From: Hyphomicrobiales bacterium
Lineage (GTDB): Bacteria > Pseudomonadota > Alphaproteobacteria > Rhizobiales > Devosiaceae
Length of the DNA stretch: 64,000 bases
Assembly (NCBI GenBank): GCA_004144345.1
Contig: SEEL01000019.1
Location: forward strand, 1-64,000
Direction: 5' to 3'
Within the stretch, counting starts at the first letter, position 1; each line of letters begins with the position of its first letter. The notes under the pieces are model-generated. The model had not been told where the DNA came from, ran no database searches, and worked only from the letters and a program-made list of their open reading frames with translations. Shown here piece after piece: positions 1-8,825 of the stretch. The translations under genes were made by a program, and so were the position numbers.

Positions 1-27
1 GGTGGGGGTGGCAGTCGGCCTCTGGCC

Positions 28-594
28 TCAGGCCGCCGGCTTGTTGCTCCACATCCGCCAGGCCAGCGTGAACAGCGCCACCGAAAACAGGATCGCCAGC
101 ACGCCACCGAAGATCACGAAGAAGATCGCGCCCGTCATCGGTGAGAACAGCAGGGCGATACCGAACAGCACATACAGCGCCCCCGATAGCAGGATCGGCC
201 AGATTTTCGCATAGAGCGCCCGCTCGCGGATGGCGATGACGATCTCCATCACGCCCACCAGGATCGCCTGGAACGCCACGAGGTAGACGATGAACCACAC
301 CGTCACCAGCGCCCCGAGCACCGGCGAGATCAAGACGAGGAACCCGGTGATGATGGCGAGCACATTGCGCACCACGTCGAACCAGTAATTGCCGGTCTTG
401 GCCCCGCCAAACGTCAGCGTCCAGAGCCCGAGCACGCCGTCGATCAGGAGCAGCGCCGCGCCCACCCAGACGAGGGCGACCAGCGCCTCTGCCGGAAAAA
501 TCACCGCATAGAGCCCCGCCAGCAACATCACCAGGGCGCGCAGCCCCATCACCAGACCCATCCGCTTCTTCAGATCAGCGACCGCCATGCTCAA
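28..594 (-). CDS. HdeD family (DUF308-like) multi-pass membrane protein
   Basis: 188 aa ORF of repeated hydrophobic helices with HdeD-like spacing (GVLGLWTLTFGG..., GVMEIVIAIRER). Confidence 0.75.
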   Translation of the reverse strand: MSMAVADLKKRMGLVMGLRALVMLLAGLYAVIFPAEALVALVWVGAALLLIDGVLGLWTLTFGGAKTGNYWFDVVRNVLAIITGFLVLISPVLGALVTVWFIVYLVAFQAILVGVMEIVIAIRERALYAKIWPILLSGALYVLFGIALLFSPMTGAIFFVIFGGVLAILFSVALFTLAWRMWSNKPAA

Positions 595-708
595 CTCCGC
601 AATTCAGGTGCACGGACTATGACTCCATTGTCGCAGCTTTGCACCCGCTGGCTTGCGGGAAACCCCCGCAAATGCTCAAAAGCCCGGCCCTTTCAGGACC
701 AGCCCATA

Positions 709-1875
709 ATGCCTATCGCCGTTTTCGCCCTTTCGCTTGCCGCCTTCTGCATCGGCACGACGGAATTCATTGTGTCCGGCATCCTGCTGGGGGTCTCGAC
801 CGACCTCGGCGTGAGCGTGCCCGCCGCCGGCCTCCTCGTTACCGGCTATGCCGCCGGTGTCGCTGTGGGCGGCCCGCTGCTGGCCCTCCTGCTGTCGCGC
901 TTCCCGCTCAAGCCGACCATCCTCGCCGTGATGGTGGTCTTCGCCATCGGCCAGCTGCTCTGCGCCCTCGCCCCTACCTACGAACTGCTGCTCGGCGCGC
1001 GCCTGATCTCGGCCTGCGGCCATGGCGTGTTCTTCGGCGTCGCCAGCGTCGCCATCACCAATCTGGTCCCGCCCGAAAAGCGCGGCAGCGCCCTGTCGCT
1101 GCTCGTGGGCGGCATCACCGTCGCCAACATCCTCGGCCTCCCGGCCGGCACCGCCATCGGCAATGCCTTTGGCTGGCGCAGCACCTTTGTCGTCATCGCG
1201 GTCATGGCCATCATCTCGGTGGTCGCCGTCGTGTTCGCCCTCCCCAGCCAGCAGAAGGGCGAGGAGGAAGCCGACGCGCCGCTCCGCCTGCAGGCAGCCC
1301 AGCTCTTCCACCAGGACGTGTTCTTCTCCTACCTCGCCATCGCCGTCATCATGATCGGCCAGTTGGCCTTCAGCACCTTCCAGGTCGCCATCCTCACCGA
1401 GATCACCGGCCTCGAGCCCATCGTCATGGTCCCGATCTTCCTCCTCATCGGCGGCGCGGGTGCTGTCACGGGCATCTGGCTCGGCGGCCGCGGCGCCGAC
1501 TGGAACCGCGACCTCACCATCCTCATTGTCTGTGCCGGCCAGATCGTCTGCTTCGGCATCCTGCTGATCTCGCTCCACTCGGCCTGGGCCATGGCCATCA
1601 TGCTGTTCCTCACCTCGGCCTTCGGCTTCGGCTTTTCGACGCCCATCCAGGTCCGCATCCTGCATGGCGCCCGCGCCGCGCCGCGCCTCGCCGCCACGAT
1701 GACCTCGACCGCCTACAACACCGGCATCGCCATCGGTGCCGCGGTCGGCGCCGCGCTGTTGACCGCCGGCATCAGCTATGAACTGCTGCCGGCCACCGGC
1801 ATCGCCTGCAGCGCCGCCGCGCTCCTCATCGCCTTCATCTCCATCCGCCTCGCCCGCCGCCCGGAACCCGCCTGA
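709..1875 (+). CDS. MFS transporter (arabinose-efflux/drug-resistance type)
   Basis: Starts MPIAVFALSLAAFCIGTTEFIVSGILLGVSTDLGVSVPAAGLLVTGYA; 12-TM MFS pattern; internal ATG chosen over the upstream ORF start. Confidence 0.85.
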   Translation: MPIAVFALSLAAFCIGTTEFIVSGILLGVSTDLGVSVPAAGLLVTGYAAGVAVGGPLLALLLSRFPLKPTILAVMVVFAIGQLLCALAPTYELLLGARLISACGHGVFFGVASVAITNLVPPEKRGSALSLLVGGITVANILGLPAGTAIGNAFGWRSTFVVIAVMAIISVVAVVFALPSQQKGEEEADAPLRLQAAQLFHQDVFFSYLAIAVIMIGQLAFSTFQVAILTEITGLEPIVMVPIFLLIGGAGAVTGIWLGGRGADWNRDLTILIVCAGQIVCFGILLISLHSAWAMAIMLFLTSAFGFGFSTPIQVRILHGARAAPRLAATMTSTAYNTGIAIGAAVGAALLTAGISYELLPATGIACSAAALLIAFISIRLARRPEPA

Positions 1876-3032
1876 TGTCGCCCGCTCTGCTTGCGCTTTT
1901 CGCTGCTGCCTTCGCCATCGGCACATCGGAATTCGTCATCGCAGGCATCCTGCCGGCCGTCTCCACCGACCTCGGCATCTCCATCCCGACCGCCGGCCTC
2001 CTCGTCAGCCTCTATGCCCTCGGCGTCGCCGTCGGTGGCCCGGTGCTCGCAACCTTCACCGGCCGCATCTCGCGCCGGCTGCTGCTGCTCGTCTATGTCG
2101 GCATCTTCACCATCGGCTATGTCTACTGCGCGCTGGCCCCGAACTTCACCGCCCTCCTCATCGCGCGCGTCCTCATCGCCCTGATCCACGGCGCCTATTT
2201 CGGCACGGCACTGGTTATGGCCTCGTCCGTCGTTGCGGAGAACCGCCGCGGCTTCGCCATCGCGCTGGTGTTTGCCGGGTTGACCGTCTCCAACATCGTC
2301 GGCGTGCCCCTCGGCACCGCCATCGGCAATGCCTTCGGCTGGCGCATGTCCTTCTGGGCCGTCGCGGCGCTCGGCCTCGTCTCGGTCGCCCTCATCGCTC
2401 TGCTTGTGCCGCGCGACAACGCCCATGAGCATGCCGGCGGCAGCCTGCTTGCCGAGATCAAGGTGCTGGCGCGCGAGCCCGTCTACAATTCGCTCATCGT
2501 CATCCTGCTGCAGACCGTCGGCCAGTTCGCGCTCTTCACCTACATCGCGCCGCTGCTCACCGATGTGTCGGGCGTGCCGCTCGATGCCGTGCCGTGGCTG
2601 CTGCTGCTGTTCGGCGTCGGCTCCACCATCGGCGTTCTGGCCGGCGGCCGCCTCGCCGACTGGAAGCTGATGCCCTCGCTGATCGGCGTCCTCGCCGCGC
2701 AGATCGTCACCTATCTGCTGATCATTGCCTTCATCGGCTCGCCCTGGATCACCGCCGGCCTGATGCTGGCCTGGGGCGCGCTGGCCTTCGCCTTCGGCGC
2801 GCCGGTGCAGGCCCGCATCCTCTCCAACACCCGCGACGCGCCGCTCCTCGCCGCCAGCCTCATCCCGTCTGCCTTCAACATCTCCATCGCCTTCGGCGCC
2901 TGGCTCGGCGGCACCATGATCGATGGCGGCTATGGCTATGCCAGCCTGCCCTGGATCGGCGTCCTGGGCGCGTCCCTGTCGGTCGGCGTCGCCCTCTATT
3001 CCTGGTCGCTCATCCGCAAGGCCGCCGCATGA
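1875..3032 (+). CDS. MFS transporter, tandem paralog 2
   Basis: MSPALLALFAAAFAIGTSEFVIAGILPAVSTDLGISIPTAGLLVSLYALGVAVGGP; TGATG overlap with the previous stop. Confidence 0.88.
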   Translation: MSPALLALFAAAFAIGTSEFVIAGILPAVSTDLGISIPTAGLLVSLYALGVAVGGPVLATFTGRISRRLLLLVYVGIFTIGYVYCALAPNFTALLIARVLIALIHGAYFGTALVMASSVVAENRRGFAIALVFAGLTVSNIVGVPLGTAIGNAFGWRMSFWAVAALGLVSVALIALLVPRDNAHEHAGGSLLAEIKVLAREPVYNSLIVILLQTVGQFALFTYIAPLLTDVSGVPLDAVPWLLLLFGVGSTIGVLAGGRLADWKLMPSLIGVLAAQIVTYLLIIAFIGSPWITAGLMLAWGALAFAFGAPVQARILSNTRDAPLLAASLIPSAFNISIAFGAWLGGTMIDGGYGYASLPWIGVLGASLSVGVALYSWSLIRKAAA

Positions 3033-4204
3033 AAACCGCCCTCGCCCTCGGTGCATTGTTTCTCGGCGCCTTCGCCGTCGGCACCACCGAATTCGTGCCC
3101 GCTGGCCTCGTGCCCGCCATCTCGCGCGACATGGCCGTCAGCATCCCGACCGTCGGCCTGCTGATCAGCATCTACGCCGCCAGCGTCGCCATCGGCGGAC
3201 CCATCCTGTCGTTGCTCACCTCGCGCTTCCCGCGCAAGCCGATGATCCTCATCCTCATGGCGATCTTCTTTGCCGGGCACATCGTTGCCGCGACCGCACC
3301 GAACTTCGAGACCCTGATGGGGGCCCGCGTCCTCATCGCCCTCGCCCATGGCAGCTATTTCGGCCTCATGGCGATCATCGCGATGTCGCTGGTGACGCCC
3401 GGCAGGCAGGGCATGGCGCTCGCCTTCACCTTCGGCGGCATCTCGGTCGCCAACGTGCTCGGCGTACCGCTCGGCACCGCCATCGGCGATGCGCTGGGCT
3501 GGAGAATGACGTTCTGGATCGTCGGCGGCGTCGGCATCGCGGCCGGCCTGGCCATGGCACTGTTCGTGCCCCGCGAAGCCGCGCATCGCGAACAGCACGC
3601 CAGCATGGCCGAGCAGTTCCGCGTGCTCGCCAATCCGCAGGTCTACCTCACCTATCTGATGATCGCGGTGATGATGGTGGGCTTCTTTGCCATGCTCACC
3701 TTTGTCTCGCCCTGGCTCACCCAGGTGGGCGGCGTTCCCTCGGCCTATGTGCCCTGGGTGCTGCTGCTGTTCGGTGTCGGCGGGCTCGTCAGCACGCTGA
3801 TCGGCGGCAAGCTCAACGACATCGCCCCCAACCGCACGCTGCTGTTCTCCTTCGTGTTCTGGACCGGGGTCTTCGCGCTCGCCCTGTTCGCGCCGGGCAA
3901 CCCCACGGTTGCGGTACTGGCGGTGCTCGGCATCGGCCTCACCAACTTCAACAACGCGACGCTCCAGACCCGCATCCTGCGTGGCGCCTCCGCCGCGCCC
4001 GACCTCGCCTCCACCCTCATCTCGTCGGTGTTCAACATCGGCATCGCCATCGGCGCCTATCTCGCCTCCTACTCGCTGGAGCGCGGCATGAGCTATGCCG
4101 ATATCCCGTGGTTCGGGGTGGTCTTCTCGATCGCGGCAGGCATCATCTGCGTCCTGACGCTGGCCTTCGAGCGGCGCCGCCGCCTCGCGGCACTCGCCGC
4201 CTGA
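3029..4204 (+). CDS. MFS transporter, tandem paralog 3
   Basis: MKTALALGALFLGAFAVGTTEFVPAGLVPAISRDMAVSIPTVGLLISIYAASVAIGGP; ATGA overlap with the previous stop. Confidence 0.88.
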   Translation: MKTALALGALFLGAFAVGTTEFVPAGLVPAISRDMAVSIPTVGLLISIYAASVAIGGPILSLLTSRFPRKPMILILMAIFFAGHIVAATAPNFETLMGARVLIALAHGSYFGLMAIIAMSLVTPGRQGMALAFTFGGISVANVLGVPLGTAIGDALGWRMTFWIVGGVGIAAGLAMALFVPREAAHREQHASMAEQFRVLANPQVYLTYLMIAVMMVGFFAMLTFVSPWLTQVGGVPSAYVPWVLLLFGVGGLVSTLIGGKLNDIAPNRTLLFSFVFWTGVFALALFAPGNPTVAVLAVLGIGLTNFNNATLQTRILRGASAAPDLASTLISSVFNIGIAIGAYLASYSLERGMSYADIPWFGVVFSIAAGIICVLTLAFERRRRLAALAA

Positions 4205-4225
4205 CCATCATCGCCCGGCGCGGCG

Positions 4226-4702
4226 CTACATGCCGCGGGTCAGGATGAGATACTGGAAGTAGAAGCCCGAGACGAGGAACGACAGCAGGAACGACACGCC
4301 GCCGAGCGGGCGCTGCAGCGTCCCCTTGCCTTCCGCGCCGAACAGGCTCCCCACCGTCCCGAGCACCAGCACGATTACCGACACGATGGCTCCCGCAATG
4401 TCGGTCGGTGAGTCGCCGCCGGAGCCAACGAGTTCTTCAAAGCCACCGATCAGTTTGACGAGCGCGCCAAGCGACAGGCCGAACATCGCCGTGAGGACGA
4501 GATAGGTGGCGTTTCCCTTGGCCACCTCGCTATTGCCCACCAACAGCCATTTCGGCAGATGCGGCGGCCAGACGACGAACGCCAGATGCAGCACGATGGC
4601 GCTGCCGAGTGAGAACACCACCAGCGGCAGCGTCAGCCAGATCACGAAACCCAGACCCGCCCACGGGTTGATGTTGGCAATTTGCTCAGCGCCCATGGCC
4701 AT
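4226..4702 (-). CDS. hypothetical membrane protein
   Basis: 158 aa with several hydrophobic helices; family not recognised. Confidence 0.6.
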   Translation of the reverse strand: MAMGAEQIANINPWAGLGFVIWLTLPLVVFSLGSAIVLHLAFVVWPPHLPKWLLVGNSEVAKGNATYLVLTAMFGLSLGALVKLIGGFEELVGSGGDSPTDIAGAIVSVIVLVLGTVGSLFGAEGKGTLQRPLGGVSFLLSFLVSGFYFQYLILTRGM

Positions 4703-4708
4703 GCGCCC

Positions 4709-5170
4709 CTAGCAGTCGGCGTTGCCGTTGGCGCATTCCCACATCCGGTCGCGATAGGTCCGGATGTCGATGTAATAGATCGCCATCGCATCGTGGTAGA
4801 TGTCGGCATAGTCCCGGCCGATCTTGCGAAACTCGCTGGAGGTCGCCGCGAGCAACGCACTCTGCTCCGGTTCGCCGCAGGCGCCGCTTTGCGCGAGGGT
4901 AAGACGGCTCTGGTCGAGCGCGTTCAGGTCTTCGCCAAAGCGCAGCAGGCGCCGGTTGAAACCCTCGATGGCGAGGTCGCGATACTGCTCGATATCCGCG
5001 AGAAACTGCCCCAGCGTCGCGTAGGTGATCGGCTCCCGCAGCTTGGCCCGCGGCGGGTGCTCCGACGGCGAGAAGCGCACCTCGAATTGCAGCGCCGCGG
5101 GACACTGCGCCAGAGCCGGACTGGCAGCCGCGGCCACCAGCAAGAACAGCAGAACACCAGCACCGCGCAT
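4709..5170 (-). CDS. hypothetical secreted protein
   Basis: Signal peptide MRGAGVLLFLLVAAAASPALAQ at the internal Met; close to the membrane protein at 4226. Confidence 0.6.
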   Translation of the reverse strand: MRGAGVLLFLLVAAAASPALAQCPAALQFEVRFSPSEHPPRAKLREPITYATLGQFLADIEQYRDLAIEGFNRRLLRFGEDLNALDQSRLTLAQSGACGEPEQSALLAATSSEFRKIGRDYADIYHDAMAIYYIDIRTYRDRMWECANGNADC

Positions 5171-5269
5171 ATCGCCCCCCAGTAACCGCCACACCGGTGG
5201 GAAACTGGGCAGGCGCCTGGTGGGAGTCAATTACGGGTCCGACCCGTCAGTAGTGATGCGGATGCGCCC

Positions 5270-6157
5270 TCAGGCCGGCAGCCCCGGATCGCCCTCGGCC
5301 AGGGCGGCCAGCGCCTGGTCGAGATGGCTGGTGGTGCGGCAGCCGATCAGCACCGAGCTGACCTGCTCCTGGTGAAACGCCCAGGCCAGCGCGAGGTTCG
5401 CCACCGGCTTGCCCGCCTGCTCGGCGGCCTTCATCAACTGGTCGAGGCGCGCCCACGCCCGGTCGTTGAAATAGATGTCCTTGTGCCCCGGCATGATCTC
5501 GAAGCGAACATCGGAAGCAACCGCCCCCCGGTACTTTCCGGTCAGGAACCCCGCCGCCAGCGGACTGTAGGTGACGATGTGCACACCGAAGTCCCGGCAC
5601 AGCTGCCGCAGCGCCTCGTCCACATGGCTGACGGCATAGTTCTGGTTGTTCTGGACGAACGACATCGGCGCGAGGCCGCCCTCGACCTGCTTGCGCAGTA
5701 CGCTGCCCAGCTGCGCCGCATTGAAATTGCTCACGCCGAGCGCCCCAACCTTGCCGGCCACGACAAGTGCGTTCAGGGCGCTGAGGACGCGCTCATCCTC
5801 GATCGAGGGATGAAAGGAATGGACGAACAGCACATCGATCCGCTCCATGCGCAGCCGCGTGAGACTCTGCTCCACGGCCGCCGCAAGCGTGCTGGCGTCA
5901 AAGGGCGGAACGAGCTTGCTGGCGATGGCGATATGGGCGGCGGCCTCGCCCTTTTCCGCGAACCACTGCCCGACGATAGTTTCAGAGGCGCCACCGCCAT
6001 AGGCCGAGGCGGTATCGAAGAAGGTGACGCCCTGCTCGAGCGCGTGATCCATGATCGAAAAGGACGCGGCCCGGTCGATTTCCCGCCCGAACGTCACGCA
6101 GCCCAGCCCCGCCTGGCTGATGTGTTTGCCAAGCGCTGGCACAAAAACGCTATTCAC
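5270..6157 (-). CDS. aldo/keto reductase
   Basis: MNSVFVPALGKHISQAGLGCVTFG..., FFDTASAYGGGASE, RIDVLFVHSFHP, GALGVSNFNAAQL, QNNQNYAVS. Confidence 0.85.
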   Translation of the reverse strand: MNSVFVPALGKHISQAGLGCVTFGREIDRAASFSIMDHALEQGVTFFDTASAYGGGASETIVGQWFAEKGEAAAHIAIASKLVPPFDASTLAAAVEQSLTRLRMERIDVLFVHSFHPSIEDERVLSALNALVVAGKVGALGVSNFNAAQLGSVLRKQVEGGLAPMSFVQNNQNYAVSHVDEALRQLCRDFGVHIVTYSPLAAGFLTGKYRGAVASDVRFEIMPGHKDIYFNDRAWARLDQLMKAAEQAGKPVANLALAWAFHQEQVSSVLIGCRTTSHLDQALAALAEGDPGLPA

Positions 6158-6221
6158 TTCTCACTTCCCCCCAACGTATTTTGACCAAGCGAGCGCTCTC
6201 GCGATCGCTTGGTCCTGAGCG

Positions 6222-6671
6222 TCAGCCCAGCGCGGCCTTCACCTTGGCGCTCGCCTTGCCGAAATCGATGCGGCCCGGATAGTCCGCCTTCAGCGCGGCG
6301 ATCACCTTGCCCATGTCCTTGCCGCCGGCGGCGCCGGTCTTGGCGATTGCCGCCTTGATCGCGTCCTCGACTTCCGCCTCGCTCAGCCCCTGGGGCAGGA
6401 ATTCGTTGAGGATGTCGATTTCTTCCTTTTCGACCGTGGCGAGGTCGTTGCGGCCGGCGCTGACATAGATCGCAAAGCTCTCCTCGCGCTGCTTCACCAT
6501 CTTTTGCAGCAGCACCAGGATTTCCTCGCTGGTCATCGGCCCTTTGCCCTCGCCGCGATGGGCGATGTCCCGGTCCTTGATCGCGGCATTGATGGCCCGG
6601 AGCGTGCCCGTCCGGCGGGCGTCACGCGCCTTCATGGCCTCCTTGTAGCCCTCGCTGATCGCCTCGCGCAT
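6222..6671 (-). CDS. GatB/YqeY domain-containing protein
   Basis: MREAISEGYKEAMKARDARRTGTLRAINAAIKDRDIA...ILVLLQKMVKQREESFAIYVSAGR...EEIDILNEFLPQ; divergent from carA. Confidence 0.9.
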   Translation of the reverse strand: MREAISEGYKEAMKARDARRTGTLRAINAAIKDRDIAHRGEGKGPMTSEEILVLLQKMVKQREESFAIYVSAGRNDLATVEKEEIDILNEFLPQGLSEAEVEDAIKAAIAKTGAAGGKDMGKVIAALKADYPGRIDFGKASAKVKAALG

Positions 6672-6804
6672 GGCTCACATCCCTTCAAATCCAGTGATTT
6701 GCTTCCATATAGAGACTTGTGCGCGGCTGCGCCACTTGCGCTGGCCGCCTCGGGCTTCTAAGGGAAGCCCTCAACCCGTACCACAAACCCCTTGGAGACC
6801 CGCC

Positions 6805-8010
6805 ATGTCCGGCTGGCAGCCTACGACCGCGACCGCCCTGTTGATCCTCGCCGACGGGACACGCCTCGAAGGCCGCGGTATCGGCGCGGTGGGCCATGCG
6901 GCCGGCGAAGTCTGCTTCAACACGGCGATGACCGGTTACCAGGAAATCCTGACCGACCCGTCCTATGCCGGCCAGATCGTCACCTTCACCTTCCCCCATA
7001 TCGGCAATGTCGGCACCAATGACGAGGACATCGAGACCGTCAACATGGCGGCCCTCTCGGGCGTCCGCGGCGTCGTGCTCAAGGCCGACATCACCAACCC
7101 GGCCAATTACCGGGCAGCCGAGCGGCTCGATGCCTGGCTCAAGAAGCGCAACATCGTCGGCATCACCGGCATCGACACCCGCGCTTTGACCGCGCTCATC
7201 CGCGAAAAGGGCATGCCCAACGGCGTCGTCGCCCATGCGCCCGATGGCTTCTTCCACGAACCCTCGATCGTCGCCGAGCTCAAGAACTTCCCCGGCCTTG
7301 AAGGGCTCGACCTCGCCAAGGAAGTCACCACCGGCCAGACCTACAAATGGGACGAGACGCCCTGGCAGTGGAATGAAGGCTACGGCAAGGAAGAGAACCC
7401 GCAGTTCCACGTCGTCGCCATCGACTATGGTGCCAAGCGCAACATCCTGCGCCAGCTCGCCGGCGAAGGCGCGCGCATCACCGTCGTGCCCGCCACCGCG
7501 ACCGCCAAGGATATCCTCGCGCACGATCCCGATGGCATCTTCCTCAGCAACGGCCCGGGCGATCCGGCGGCCACCGGCAAATATGCCGTGCCGACCATTC
7601 AGGCGCTGATGGAAACCGGCAAGCCGATCTTCGGCATCTGCCTCGGCCACCAGCTGCTCGGCCTCGCGCTCGGCGGCGCCACCGCCAAGATGCATCAGGG
7701 CCACCACGGCGCCAACCATCCGGTCAAGGACCTCACCACCGGCAAGGTCGAGATCACCTCGATGAACCACGGCTTCGCCGTCGTCAGCGAAAGCCTGCCC
7801 GCCAGCGTCACGCAGACTCACGTCTCGCTGTTCGATGGCTCCAATGCCGGCCTCAGCGTCAAGGACAAGCCGATCTTCTCGGTGCAGTACCACCCCGAAG
7901 CCTCGCCCGGCCCGCATGACAGCCACTATCTGTTCACGCGCTTCGTCAATCAGATCCGCGCCCAGAAGGGCATCGCCGCCAGGCCCGAACACGCTGCCAT
8001 CGAGGCATGA
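6805..8010 (+). CDS. carA: carbamoyl-phosphate synthase small subunit
   Basis: MSGWQPTTATALLILADGTRLEGRGIGA...GEVCFNTAMTGYQEILTDPSYAGQI; GATase motif PIFGICLGHQLLGLALG. Confidence 0.97.
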   Translation: MSGWQPTTATALLILADGTRLEGRGIGAVGHAAGEVCFNTAMTGYQEILTDPSYAGQIVTFTFPHIGNVGTNDEDIETVNMAALSGVRGVVLKADITNPANYRAAERLDAWLKKRNIVGITGIDTRALTALIREKGMPNGVVAHAPDGFFHEPSIVAELKNFPGLEGLDLAKEVTTGQTYKWDETPWQWNEGYGKEENPQFHVVAIDYGAKRNILRQLAGEGARITVVPATATAKDILAHDPDGIFLSNGPGDPAATGKYAVPTIQALMETGKPIFGICLGHQLLGLALGGATAKMHQGHHGANHPVKDLTTGKVEITSMNHGFAVVSESLPASVTQTHVSLFDGSNAGLSVKDKPIFSVQYHPEASPGPHDSHYLFTRFVNQIRAQKGIAARPEHAAIEA

Positions 8011-8013
8011 GAA

Positions 8014-8035
8014 AGCCGCCCCATATGGGGCGGCT
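8014..8035. terminator. bidirectional terminator-like palindrome AGCCGCCCC-ATAT-GGGGCGGCT
   Basis: Perfect 22-bp palindrome between the convergent carA and EF-hand genes. Confidence 0.65.
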
Positions 8036-8059
8036 CTCGATGGTCGTAGATCGCGCTTC

Positions 8060-8410
8060 TTACGGCGCGCTGGATTCGCTCGACGACTCGACCGACGATT
8101 CGCTCGACGACTCGTCGCTGCTCGAAGTGGTCGCATCGCCGGCGCCGGCCGTCAGGCCCTGCAGCTGGGTGAATTCACCTTCATCGAGGTTGCCGTCCTT
8201 GTTGGCGTCAGCCTGGTCGAAGATCAACTGCGACAGCGTCGGGTAGGCGCCCATCGCTTCCTCGAACGACACCCAGCCGTCCTTATTGGCATCGACGGTC
8301 TGGAAGTCACTCACCGTCGTAGTCGCGGTGCTGGAATCCTGAGCGATAGCCGCGAGGCCGAAGGTACCGGCCGAAAGAGCTGCCGCGGCGATGATTGCGA
8401 GCTTGTTCAT
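8060..8410 (-). CDS. secreted EF-hand calcium-binding protein with Ser/Glu-rich tail
   Basis: Signal peptide MNKLAIIAAAALSAGTFGLAAIA; loops DANKDGWVSFEE and DANKDGNLDEGE; tail SSSDESSSESSVESSSESSAP. Confidence 0.8.
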   Translation of the reverse strand: MNKLAIIAAAALSAGTFGLAAIAQDSSTATTTVSDFQTVDANKDGWVSFEEAMGAYPTLSQLIFDQADANKDGNLDEGEFTQLQGLTAGAGDATTSSSDESSSESSVESSSESSAP

Positions 8411-8780
8411 AAAATATTCCCTTCAAATTGGGTTGTTAGCTTTGCGCCACGAGGACGCGTGGACGCTAAAACCGCGTCGACGGACTAACCAGCTCTGAGG
8501 GGATTGGTTGCGGCCGCAAAGGTGACCATTGCTGGCCCAATTCGAGTCAAAAAACAGGCGCGCGCGGTTCCATCACAATTGTGGATCGACGTTCCAATAA
8601 CCAACCGCGCATAGACCCTAGCTGGCGTCGCCCGCACATGGCGGATTAGCCGCCCTCGGTCGGCGCTATCAACTTCCCGGTTGTCCGCAAGATCGTCGGC
8701 GTGCAGGGCTACACGCACCGCGACGAAGGCGGCCTGGTTGTCGGCCTGTCGGCCGAGACACCCGGCATCTCGCCATTTCC

Positions 8781-8817
8781 GTCATGCCGGCCCGCCCCTT
8801 TGCAGGGCCGGCATGAC
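8781..8817. repeat. hairpin repeat GTCATGCCGGCCC-N11-GGGCCGGCATGAC
   Basis: Perfect 13-bp inverted repeat, 11-nt loop, 9 bp beyond the metallopeptidase stop. Confidence 0.8.
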
Positions 8818-8825
8818 TGCATGGA

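Noticed and set aside
676-1926. 416-aa antisense ORF opposite the first MFS gene
   Set aside because: Asp/Gly/Glu-rich shadow frame; the MFS frame is convincingly coding.
5324-6184. 286-aa + strand ORF opposite the aldo/keto reductase
   Set aside because: Shadow ORF; the reductase motifs are clear on the minus strand.
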